A model generated the notes under the pieces. It saw only the letters and a list, made by a program, of their open reading frames with translations, did not search any database and was not told the DNA's origin. Positions 32,835-45,400 of a stretch of 64,000 nt of DNA are shown here, in pieces (the first letter of the stretch is position 1; each line of letters starts with the position of its first letter). The translations under genes and the position numbers were made by a program. Source of the DNA: Antedon mediterranea. Its lineage: Eukaryota > Echinodermata > Crinoidea > Comatulida > Antedonidae. The stretch covers positions 27,462,501 through 27,526,500 of the forward strand of contig NC_092672.1 in assembly GCF_964355755.1 (NCBI RefSeq), in the 5' to 3' direction.

Positions 32835-33429
32835 GGTAGCAATGAAGGTAAAACTATGTCTGTAAGAATTCTTTAAAATAACAATTTAATATGTGGGACG
32901 ATTCTGTTGTCTAAATTGTTAGTATTTAAAGTTGCGTTCTGTAAATTTTTAATAAAGCGAAGGGATGAAACAATGGTTTACAACAATAATTTATTGTTTA
33001 GGCTACGAATTATTAGGAAATTTCGCACGAGCACATGAATGTTATCGGATGTCACCATTCTACTCATTTGCATAACAGAGTTCAGTGAACATTTGCGTTA
33101 ACGTACTTGCTCGTTTTGATTTCGCGCTTCGACGGGAAGTGCAGAACGCTACGCATGTGTAGCGCACGCAACATACGCCACAGGTATTAAAACAAATCAT
33201 GGAATACCTTGGGTTTATAGAGACTAAGCCTAGCCAGGCATGTTTAATCATGTTTTTGTTAACGTTTTCATTTACGCTATTTTTCTCGACGCAGGTAACT
33301 AAAGTTTTTCGTAATGCTTGCGCACGCACAGCAAGTTGTTTACAAAGTGGGCGGAGCTTGGAAAATAGCGTTAACGTGCTCGTGCGAATACTACCTATAT
33401 GAGAAGATAAGAACATTATGTTATATAGC

Positions 33430-33608
33430 CTGTTTTCCACTAGGCGAAATTATTCGCGCAAATCAAACATTTTCGCGTATACGCGCACGTCAAATGGAAC
33501 ACTTTGTTGATAAAAATAAACTGCGCATGCGCACGTATAGTGCAAAAAAATAATATTATTATTATTATATTATAATAATAAGAATAAATTCACCTAGTGG
33601 AAAACATA
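33430..33608. repeat. Small MITE-like element nested in the TTAA element
   Basis: Ends TGTTTTCCACTAGGCGAA and TTCACCTAGTGGAAAACA are inverted repeats around a 140-bp, CpG-richer body with a TTATTATTATA run. Confidence 0.65.
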
Positions 33609-34337
33609 ACATGTGATGAAACGAAGCGAGTTATAATGTTGAGCTCAGATAGTAATTGCTTAATTTCATGGGTTAGTCGTTTAAATTTGACTAGAAATTT
33701 ATTTTTAGATGTTTTTATATTAAAACGTAATTCCAAATTATTCAGGACCTTTCAGTTTACCTTTAAAGTTTGTTTCTCGTAGTAAAATTTACCTTAAATC
33801 TGTAAATAGAGAACAATAGGTACATCTGATTGATCTTGCCGACAGATAAAAATCTTTGAATTTCTTACAACTTTGTGGCTCTGGCGCGGAGCGGAAAATA
33901 GTTTCCCCAAATTGTTTTTACTTGATTCATAAATATTAGTATCTAAAAAGTAGATTGACGATTTTTGTATTAAAAAAAAATTCGTCGCACCCTACTTTTT
34001 AAGAGTTTTATATATGCTAATTAGTAATTAATTAGTAAAAATAGTAGAATTTCATTAAATTTGTTTAAACTTAATTATTGTCAAGATGCTAGTTAACGTA
34101 AGTGTAAAATATTAAAACGCTAGGTTGCTACATTTGGCTTCCAGAGGCTGTTAAACTGGCCGAAAATCGTTATTTTTCGATTTTCTCGAAAACTAAGCGA
34201 TATTTTACCAAACAAACTACACATCAGGTTTACTTGCATCAAGGTCTACCAATGTGCAAAATATGAGCCAATTCGAAATTTTGACCCTTGCCTCTAAATT
34301 ACGAATATGTCTGATTTTTGGTGACAAGCACTCTTAA

Positions 34338-36202
34338 AAAGCTTGGAAAATAAGCTATTAAATAACTTAATTTAAGTTTAGAGAAAAATTGCAAAATCAG
34401 TACTGTGGTCATGTTACGAAAGTCAAGTTCTGAAAACAATATACTATCTGATAATTAACTTAACCACATAAAACTCATAGAAAGAAGGAAGCGTTTTGCC
34501 ATTTTTCCCCTGACTTTTATATTATGACTAAACATTAGTGTTGTCACCGACCAAATGTTTGTAAAGGGAATGTTTAAAAAGTAAATTAATGTTTCTCTTT
34601 GTTTACTTTCAAACAGAAATAAACATAAAAAACTGATGAGGACAAAGGAATCAGTCCTAGTGTAAACTCTCTACATAAAATGGATCTGGACCAAGACCAT
34701 GTAAAGGTCAAGACAATAGAGGAAAAAACCACAAGGAATGGACACAGTTTTCACCAGTATTGTAGCCTACCAGAGCTGTACCCTAAATATTATTGAGAGA
34801 ATAAAAAAACCACAAGGAATGCATCATTACAGAAATGGACACAGTTTTCACCAGTACTGTAGCCTACCAGAACTGTACCCTAAATATTATTGAGAGAATA
34901 AAAAAAGATACCACAGACACCACTATATGATTGTTACAATCTATTATTTAGTTAGGAATTCATAACAGACCTTTGGTCCTTTGTCTGGCTGCAACAAATA
35001 CCAACAGTACTGTACTTACATATTCTCTGCAGCGCGGTGTATGTCAAAACAAGAGTGTGGAACTGATCGTGTTGCAGTCACGGATAAACCCTTTGATCTC
35101 CGGAGCGCAGTATGGTTAGATTGCCTTGCTTGAACTAGATAAAAAGAGTGTATATCTACATACCTGTACAACAATATCAGATGCATATGATATCTCCTTA
35201 CTGTGTCATTATACATATGTAGGCCTAGCTTTGTCGAATTTGTATTATTAGTAAAAAAATCGTTTTAGCAACCAAAACAGTAACAATCAATACTCGCTAC
35301 ATGTAATACAATAGGCCGGAAGTATATCTAAGTTTTTTTCGGATATATTTTTTAAATATTTACTTTGCCTCTCAATTTGTAGACCGGCATTCATATCGTG
35401 TGATGCAATTTTTTACGGTTCAATGCACAGGGTCTACTACTATATTTAGACAATGGAAAAACACTGCCCATCATTTTTTTTTCTTTATGAATTTTCAAAA
35501 TTCATTTTTATTGTCTATTGGATTATGAAGTCCATTTTTTATGGAGATAATCTCTGAGAAATTAATGTTTCTCCATCTCTATTGACAATGACAATTAAAT
35601 ACTTTCATGACAATATGATTTATGGCTACCATTCACAATTTTTAAAAGTGTGACAGAAATTTCTACCCATTTCTCATCAAAAGTTCTTCAATAAGTAAGC
35701 CATTGTGGACACTCTAGATGCACCATAAACAGACTACACCAATGTAATAACAAAGTAGTTTCTCCTTTACCACACAATTATTGGAACTTCTCGTTTATTG
35801 CGCAACTGTTTTATATACAATTTTTTTCAATATAAACTTTAATTTAATATGTTTACAAAAATGATATACACTACTGTAAAATGTATACAAACACAATTTT
35901 AATTAAAACATTTTAAAACAACGTTTTTTCATAAAATATAAACATTTATGTTTATTAAATATTTGATTTATATACAATAATTGTATTTATAAAATGTACA
36001 AAAGCCAAATCTTATGCAATAAAATATATTACAACTTTTCATTAAACTTTTTGAATAATAACAATTTACAAAGGTAACTTTGGATACAAGTTTTTTTTAA
36101 TTTATTTATTTCATAAACCTTAACATACAAACTTTTTTAAAGTAATACTTTTCATAAAAACATCCTAGTTTCTCATGTTCTTTACTTTTTAAACATATGC
36201 GT
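34338..36202. other. Convergent intergenic region between SLC6 and dynein genes
   Basis: Contains a short direct duplication at 34723-34907 and a long AT-rich stretch (about 35800-36180) likely to be the dynein 3-prime UTR. No gene is supported. Confidence 0.4.
34723..34907. repeat. Direct duplication of about 85-100 bp
   Basis: Units 34723-34803 and 34804-34907 share ACCACAAGGAAT, CACAGTTTTCACCAGTA and CCTAAATATTATTGAGAG. The second unit has a 17-bp insertion. Confidence 0.85.
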
Positions 36203-36490
36203 TTACTTGATGTCGCACAGAAGAGCAACACCACGTAAAATCCAATGATCTGGACTTTGCACAGTCTTCAACCAAAGTGGCGTAATATACGTCAAGTCAG
36301 TTCGTTGAGGCTTCTTGTAGACCGGGCATTGGTAGAGACGAGGATCTTTAGGAGCGGTTGAGTTGATAGCAAACACGTGTACAACAGGCAGCAGTGTGAA
36401 TAGCACTTTAGGTGTAGCTTCCATCAGCTTACAACCTTTTCTATCCCAGCCTGCACCATCTAATGACAACCCATGTACATATACTCCTTC
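36203..36490 (-). CDS. Dynein heavy chain last coding exon (C-terminus)
   Basis: Acceptor TCACAG|GAAGGA. Encodes [45 protein letters not shown] and [13 protein letters not shown] with a TAA stop at 36205-36203. Confidence 0.95.
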   Translation of the reverse strand, partial: EGVYVHGLSLDGAGWDRKGCKLMEATPKVLFTLLPVVHVFAINSTAPKDPRLYQCPVYKKPQRTDLTYITPLWLKTVQSPDHWILRGVALLCDIK

Positions 36491-39400
36491 CTGTGATTAT
36501 AAAAATAATAACATGAATGATGACTAAAAACTAATATAGACTAATATTGTGAACAAGAGCAACCAGAGAGGTTGCGTATGCCACCAGAAGTAAAAACTCC
36601 CTCTATATAATCATGCGTCCAGATTCAGATTGCCGCCCTGAGAAAAATATCATGGAAATGGGTTCAGTGGTAATAGGATCGTACAATTTAAATCCTTACC
36701 AGATTCGGAGCAATGGATCCATTTGTTTCCTGAAATGGTATGATTTTATTTTGACCAATTAACAGTGAGCATGAATTACCTCATTGACAGTATACAATTA
36801 TCCCCTCAATAGGGTGCTCTGAATAGAGGTTGGTTGTAAATAAAAATTAAATATATAGTAAATTAAAATGTATGTATACTTCTTGGGACAGTATACCAAT
36901 TATTTGTTTATTACTAATTATTTTTTTTTAAGTTCTTGGTGGTGGTTCAGAGTATTACATTGCAAGGCTCTCCAAGCTAACTAGTTGCAGTGTTCATGCC
37001 TTGAGGCTCCTTAAACTCCGGGGCCTCTCGGTTTAGCCATAGCGCTCATAGCCATTATGCAGTGGTTCTATAAAAATTAAACTCACTTGTGGTGGTGATG
37101 ATATATCTTCTTTAAAAGACTTGATAACTTCATTGTGAAGTGTGACAGAATCCAAAGCCCATCCCTTGTGAGCTCTTGTTACTTCTTGTCTCATAGCAGT
37201 CAGGAAACCTATATATAAAAATTTTATTTTTTTGTGATGTTAAGTACTAGTGCATGCTTGTGAAATTGTATTGGTACGGAATTATCGTGTAAACTAAATA
37301 AATAAAAATGTAATGATATATTGAAAATGTTCGTAAAGTGAAAACATTATTTTTTCCTACATAAGTGAATAAATTTATTAAAACTGCAAATTATGGCTTA
37401 TTTAAAGTCTTCTTTTTTCATGTTTTTTGGCCATATTTAATGGCCACTGTTTTTAACCATTACCTTGTGGGTTAAAGAACCCAGTCATCCAGAACACATT
37501 TGGTCTTCCATCCCAGATCCAACTTGAGAATTGCTGATTCCGTTCTAAGAACTCGGTGAACCAGAACCCTAGTGTAGATGATTCCCAAGATACTTTACGC
37601 CACAGCGCCGGTACTCTCGCATCGTACATGTTGTCCAGTGCGTCACGCAAGCTCTGAAATCAAATGTAAATTTAGAGTATTTGCAGGGCAAACATGTACA
37701 CATTATCAAGCCTACTCTAAAATCCACTTTTGTATAAAAAAAAAATGTGTTAAATTGAGTATGCTACATTTTCATGAATTTTATTACAAATGAAAAAAAT
37801 ATGAGAGAACACATTGCATGTTTCAACATAATTATATAAATAACAATAACAACGATTTATGTAATAATTGATTCTTTTAAACTTTTTTTATAGCACACTG
37901 TATTTTGAATAAGTTATTTAACACATACTTATTGGTAATGATTTTCTGATGTCATAGACACATGAAATAAAAAAAAAATCAAGTTTACCTCACTCATTAT
38001 GATAGTGCCTTCAATGGCCAGTCCTAGATCCAGCAGTGTGGAGCGTACAAGGCCAATAACTCTCTGCATCCGGTCTATCTCTTGACGCAAGAAGATGTTC
38101 ATAGACGACAGAGCTCCCATCTTTTGAAGGCGCGCTTTCACCTAGGATAGACACAGCGTCAAATATAGTTATAGAATTTCAACACAGAGCCAAAAGAGTT
38201 ATTGACAATGACATTCAAATCATTGATCATATTATTTTTAATGCCATGTAAATGGATAATGCCTAGCCTGTGCAGATATATACATTTAACTAAATTCTCA
38301 AGTCCTATTTTTAGTGTCACAAAAATTCAATAAAAAAATCATAAATATTATAATAAAAAACAATGATTTATTTACCATATGAGGAATGTAATCAGGAGGT
38401 AGTTTCTCCAACATATCTTTTGCAAGACGGCTGACCAGACTTTCTCTTGTTTCACCTCCTCCCCCTCCACTGTCCTTGGGCTGTATGTTCAGTATGGTAT
38501 CAAGAACTTCTTTTGATGTGTTGCTCTGATAACTGATATTAACAGAAGAAAATATTAAAAGGATTTCAATATTCAGTAAAATCCATGTCAGGAAACCTTC
38601 CATTAACTTACCCATTTTGTGGCCAGTCAATTTTTCACTTCATATAGGCTTACATGTTAAATTTGGGCAAAAAACAAAGGTGGATTACTGACCCCTGCAA
38701 GTTAAAAACAATTTTAGGATGCAAGGCAGCGACTTATCGATGCACAGTGGGAACTGAAGAAGCAAATATGCTGCAAGCATCAGTACAGGAAATCAAATCA
38801 GTTTGATTTATTTCATGCAATAACGCAAGTAAAAAAAAAACATGAAAAAACACAGCGAGTCCTTAAGTACGTTGGGTGAACCAGGTTAAAGTCTACTTTC
38901 GTTGACGTGCAACAAGCAGGTTTGATTTCACGCAAACGGAGCAGACACAAGTGTTGCATTTGCATCACTAGTGAGAACCCACCCTGGCATTATCATATGA
39001 AAAAAGAATTAAATTGTGAAAATTTAGGGCAATTTGTCATCTGGCAAGGTAAACACATACACACACATTTACTTAGTTCTTAATCAACTAGATATTGTTT
39101 TCCACAGGTTAGATATAAATTTTAATAGATAGATATAACTTGTATTGTATTGTAACAAAAGGAAATTCATCTTCCATTGCCAAAATACAATACTGAGTAA
39201 AACGTTAAACAATACCTCAGCTATTTCATAAATTTTTTTCCCTCCATGCTGTAAATGATTATTCAGACAAGACACAATTATGTATGTAGCTTAAAATTAT
39301 GTAAGATGGTTACAGAATTGACTTTTAATAGTTGCTAGTACTTACGTAATGTCTGCATTAGGATGCAGGCCAAACACCTGAGGTGTGTCTGTTAATGGCA

Positions 39401-42400
39401 GAGTCTCAATATGTTCCATATACTCTGTGATAGTCTTACACTTTGGAATCTTGTAACCTGTGTAAAATGCAAATGCATCTTGAAACATGTGCTCACCAAA
39501 CCATACCTACATAACAGAATAGGGAAAATTTACAACATTCAGATACTTTTGATTATTATAACAAATTATTTTAAGATGCCAAAAGCTTTTTATTAGCACA
39601 TGTTATCCTCCTTTTATAATTTCAAAGAACGTTTCATCTTTTCTAATGTTATGCACAGAAAGAGACCAAAGCAGCTCTGCTCTGACCCACGACTTACCAT
39701 AATATTAAGCTATTAAACCTACTTAAGAGTAAGACCTTTTGAGGCCGATAAAGTTGTCATTTTCCCGTTTACAAAGAACGACTAGAAATAATGTACATAT
39801 AACCTTAACTATACAGTTCAAATTACATTTAAACATGGAATTTTCAAAAACTCTAATTAATATTTGAACTGCTAATTTAATTGTTTAACGAAATAACATT
39901 TTTATTGGGTTAAAATAACTGTGTTAAAAGCAATACATTTTGCGCAGCGTTTGAATGCGAGGCCCTAAGCTAGAAAGGCTAGACCTATACTGTATCACCA
40001 GAGCCAAACGATTCAGGAAGGCCCCGTGTCGCAAGACATGGTAGTGAGAGAGACCGCGGGTTGTCGTCTTCGAGTAAGGGGTGGGTAACTAATAAAACGG
40101 CTATGTCGACTGTATATGATTTTATGCTCTAGCGAACACAGAATGCCCGTCAGATCCTCCTCTAACCATCCTGTTTTCTAAAGTCCCTAGTATCAGAACA
40201 CTGGCAATGAAAAGAATCTACTGTTATATATCTATTGTTTATTATAAACAAATAATGTTATTTGTATAATAATTTACCTTTGAAAATGTGTTAAGAAGTC
40301 TCTTGTCATAATCATCTGTTACCCTGCCTCCATATTGTACTTCACCCAGCATGTACCGTACTGTATTCCACGACACACCCTACAGGCAAAATAAAGATGT
40401 AACTTGTTTATTCAATTACAATAGCTTGTAGCATGGAGGACAAAAGATCTCAGATGTTTGCTGCTTGTAACTCCTATACAGTAGAACCCCTATTAAAAGG
40501 ACACCTTTAAGCTCTGTCTACACTATCAACTAGTTTGACAAAAAATTGTGATGTACGTGCCCAAATATGGTAGTGATATGACATCACCATGTCCATATAC
40601 GGGAACATCACATTTTTTTGTCACATGAAGTTTGATAGTGTAGACAGAGCTTTTGGACCTGACAATCTATTCCCTTATAAAGGGTGTACCCTGAATAAGG
40701 GTTGGTGGTAGTGTTAAAACATATGTTGCCCTACTGCATTATTTTCACAGGAACGTATCCCTTTAATAGGCCAAATTGCGATAGCAGGCTTTTGTTTTTT
40801 TGTATGTATTATACAAAGAGAAAAGCGTACCTTCTTAGGATCGATATCATCCAGATGATTTTGGATGAACTGGACACTGGCAGTCTGATCAGCAGCATTG
40901 AACTCGTATGGTATGTTCCATCCAAGTGGGCCAAACTTACGACGTTCCTACATTGTATAGAGTAATACTCATTTAAAAATCCTTTTAAAAATTAGCAATA
41001 CGTCTGTACAGTAAGAACAATACAGATAGATTCAAAATAGCAACAAAAAAAATAAATATAATTGTAAAAAAAATTTTTTGAAGATAAAATAATTATTACT
41101 CGATACTTTTAACAAGCTTCTTGGAAAAAAACATTTTTTAATCAAATGTTCATATCATGCAACTTTTGAGATAAACATATTTATTTATCGTTTATACTGT
41201 ACATATTTTATATTTCAATCCGCCCCTGTGAGCTGGTCAGTTGTATACAAACCTGTACAGTTGTGTGCAGCATAGCTACAGCATATAACATGGGTTTCCA
41301 CTGTGGTAGGTTGTTGATATCCAGCTGATCTTGTGTCACACTGGCAAATGTTCGTTTTAAGCCTGCTTTCACACCTTGAGGTGGTTCATTAGTGAACTTG
41401 ATTGAACTCTGTAAAAATATATATTTTATTATAGATAAAAAAAAAATTGAAAATATTTGTTTAGGCAATATTGAAAAACAAAATGGAGGAACAAATGTTT
41501 TCAGATGACTCATTGGATACCTTTGTGGATCATGTCAAAATTATGCCACTGCAGTTACTACAGTTTACTCTTTTACCTGTTATTGCAAGATTTTCTTTGT
41601 ACCCATACACACTGTTTATTGCAGTGACTGCCTGATCAATTTCTACATTTGAACTAAAATCATACATTATCGCAGTAAAAATGTAGTTACTGCAGTAAAC
41701 CGCAGTAGAATAGTTTCAACATGATCACTATCTAAACCAATGAAAACACATTCATTTAGAGTTCAAATACAGTTCACACTATTAGATAATAACTGGTGTT
41801 AAAGGAATAGTAACTGTCACCAGTGTTTTGCATTATGAAAAAATATTTGTTTCAGCGGTGGTGCTTGTCATACAAAATGGAGAGCTGTTTAGTGACAGCT
41901 AGATACGTTTGAACTCTCAAGAGAATGGACATTTGTTGTATGTGTAACGGTAGTCCACTACTATTTGTCATTGTAGAAAATACATTATAAATACGAAGCA
42001 ATGATCAATTATTAGAAATTACACACCTGTAGCAGGTTGATAGGGAAGGATGGGTGAACCTCAGTGGTAATCCACACTCTAAATGATTCATGTACTGGAT
42101 CCTGAGTGATGACTGTATCAAGCAGTTCATCCATGAAATCAAGACCAAGATGACAGTTCTGAAGCAACACCCAGCCACCCTAGATAACATTAACAATTAT
42201 AAGAAAATAAGAAGCTCGTAACTACTGAAATTCTCATACTAAGTAGTTTCCTCTTTTGTCTACATGTGAGACATGTGTATTTTTCTTCCAATCTTCTACA
42301 GTAGGCGGAGGTATGCACTCTCGGAGTGGCTTTCTAGTTAAATATGTTATTCACTTGTGAAATTCCACAATGGGCCCTATTAGGTGTACATCCCCATTAG

Positions 42401-45400
42401 AACTTTTTGGTCAAAATCCTTATCAGATAAATCAACTAAGCAGGTGATTAATGACCTGAATCCTATTATACCACTGTGATTTTATTAGCTCTCTTGTTAT
42501 TGACTGATTAGGACAAGGTACATTCTTCAGTATGCAAGGTCAATGGTCAGGCAAAAACTAGCAGAAGTCGGTGATGATATATAAACACATGTCACAGTAG
42601 GAGGTTAAGTGACATTTACCCGAAGTTTTTCAAAACTTAGGGTAAAAATGAACACATTCTCTAATGGGGCTGTACACATGCCCATTGGAAATAAGTCGGC
42701 CACTTGATTTTTATGCTGATTTCCGGGTTACCCAGATATTCTTTTAAAATCTTTGTATGTATTCACATAAAGGATGTCTAATAAAATCAATCAATCTACT
42801 GTTGGAGACATTGTAATACTCTACACTCTATATGTACTCTACATGAACCATAAATTCTGCAAGTAAACTAGAACATTTGACAAGTAAAAAATAATGACAA
42901 TTAGAATATATTTTACCCCAGAAGCTGATTGTGAAACCAGACGTCTAGCATGTACTTCTTGTCCCTGACCCATTGAGATAGCTCGACATTCTATATTAGA
43001 CAAAAAATTAAAAAAAAGTTTTTTCACTATAAATTAATTTTAAACCACACCTGCCCTGTAGAACTTAGCATATCGGTAAAACTATCCTTGCTGAGACTCG
43101 GGTAAACACATCACCTTCACCATGCGAGTAAAAATCTAGCGTTTAAGGTTAAATTTAGATAAAACCATGAAGTGCAAACAATGGCCAAATTTGGCTTGGG
43201 TAAAACTACCTTGGTATATACCATCAAGTTCAGAACTTTAGATTTCAACTTATTTATTTCTAATAATCCTTATCAACCACCTTACCAACTTTGAGTTTCT
43301 TAGCTAGGCCTTCAATCTGGTTGGTAGGATCAGAGCCCATTGACAGGAAGCAGATCAAAGGTGTTCTGACGTCACTCTCTTCCCAAGTCTTCTCAAGGTC
43401 AAGTATCACTGGGTCAGCATATCGTGCACCTTGAGATGAAGCGATGTATTTACGTGCCTGTGGGATAGTACGATCTGGGCACCAAGACCTGCAAAACAAG
43501 GCAATATCCATAATTATATACAAAATACTCAAGTTATTCACATGGCCTAAGACAGTTTTTTAAGAAAGAACATTTTTGGGTCAGTCCCCTGATTTGATTG
43601 GTCAGTTAAATAGTCAGTCCCTTGGCATTCAGATGTAAAAACAACACTGTTTGTGACAACATAGTATCTTTAATTTAGAGCAACTGGATCTACAAGAAAC
43701 ATGCTGCCTTACAAAATGTAATGTTATACTTAAGTATAGCCTTTCACCTTTCAGAGTTTTCTGATTATCACAAATGATGTGACAAAAACATGTGATGTGC
43801 CCATATATGGATGTCATATCACTACTATATTTGGGCATATCACTACCATATTTGGGAACATCACACTTTTTTTGTCATACTAGTTTGATAGGTAGATAGA
43901 GCTTAATACACTATTCAAATGTAGCCATTCATCTAGTAACAAATACGACATGAATGTGAATGAATGTAATGCCTAACCTGACCAAAAGAAGCTTTCTAAA
44001 AGTATCAAGTGAACTGTTGTATCCATCAGGAATTGGTTCCTCTTCTGGAGCATCCTTGTCAAACCACTGCTTCCAGCCACGCTCATTTCGAGTAATCTAC
44101 AGTAAATCAGAATTTAATTACCTTTTAAAATTGTAATTCTTAAATAATACTTTCAGTCCTAACATTTTACAACCTCACAAAATGTTTCATGGATAGCAAG
44201 CATATTTAAAAATTCAATAAAATTGATTGATTGAAATATATATTTATACTGGGTAACCTCTTCAGTCAAAGACTGGTCTCCCAGAGGGCCCAGTTGGTGA
44301 TCAGTGGCTGCGATGTACTAATACACAGGGGTAACCCCCTACTCGTCTCGAAAGATGTACTAGATTCTTTAAAGTGCACACGAACTAGATGTGTACACTG
44401 GACCTACGGTTTATAGTCCTTATCCGAGAAGACTCGTTCTACCACCAGAACCATGGAGTGAGTGAGCCTCGAATCCGTGCCGATGTTATGGCTACGTAAT
44501 TACGGTTCCACTTTCTTAACCGCTCGGCCATGGAATAGTAAATGGATGCTGGTCCCACATGGCTTGCGGGTCTGGAGAATTATACATTTTAAGATAGACA
44601 TAATGTACAGTACATACCTGATTAAGGATTTCTGAGAACTGTGCTAGTTTGCTCAGCTCAACTAAATTCAACCATGTTATATCAGTGATCCATTTACATG
44701 GCTTAGGTTGACATGCCTTCAAGTCTAAGGCAGCACCACCTAAATACAACCACAAAGACATTTTCATACAATACAATAACTTTTATGTCAAAGTCAATGT
44801 TGAAGTCCTAATTCAAGCCAAAATTTAGAAAAATAGGGGATGCCAATGGTGGTGAATTATCGGACAATTTACACAAAATTTTTCCTAATAACTTAAGGGA
44901 CACATTTATTTAAGGACACCTCCATTAAGGGGACATCACTAACAGTACCTTTAATCAGAGTTTGGAATTCCTGGTGTCTGACATTTTCTTTCTGCATGTC
45001 AATCTTCAATGCCAGCAACATAGTGAACAAGAACTTGTGGTTTTCATAGAGACCACGGCAGGAATAGCAGAACACTTCATACGTCAGGCAATCAATAATG
45101 TTAGCAATGCGCTTAGCAGGGATAGGAGACTTATCAGACCTGGTAAAAATTAAAAAAAAAGAATGTTATGAGAACCATTTAAAAAAAACATAATTTTAAG
45201 AAAATCAAATAAATTACCAAACATTACCCTCTAAGATGCCAAGATATTGTAAAACCTTTAATACATAAATAATAGTTTGGGTACAAGCAAAAAACAACAG
45301 TAGGCCATTTATAGTTAAGTAATGTTTTATTGTTGATTAATTGATAGCATATAGACACTATACTTTGATACCTACAGTAGTTATATTCCACAACCCAATT

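Larger units (their letters stand above)
31145..34337. mobile_element. 3.2-kb TTAA-bounded element with about 600-bp terminal inverted repeats
   Basis: Left arm about 31145-31790 and right arm about 33740-34337 are diverged inverted repeats. Shared blocks include CTTTGTGGCTCTGGC, ATCTGATTGATCTTGCCGAC, TTTCTCGAAAACTAAGCGAT and TATTTTTCGATTTTC. Both outer ends read TTAAGAG, with TTAA as a possible target duplication, as in piggyBac-type transposons. The interior carries a degraded coding region (about 32170-32834) and a nested small element (33430-33608). No transposase catalytic motif was recognised, so it is probably non-autonomous. Confidence 0.8.

Noticed and set aside
33060-33553. ORFs inside the TTAA element (33060-33440 minus, 33199-33553 plus)
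   Set aside because: They lie in a CpG-richer non-coding stretch and a nested MITE. The translations show no family features.
43260-43285. C-terminal GKVVDKDY of a minus-strand ORF as dynein sequence
   Set aside because: It reads through the splice donor GTTG|GTAAGG. The true continuation is in the exon at 42917-42990.
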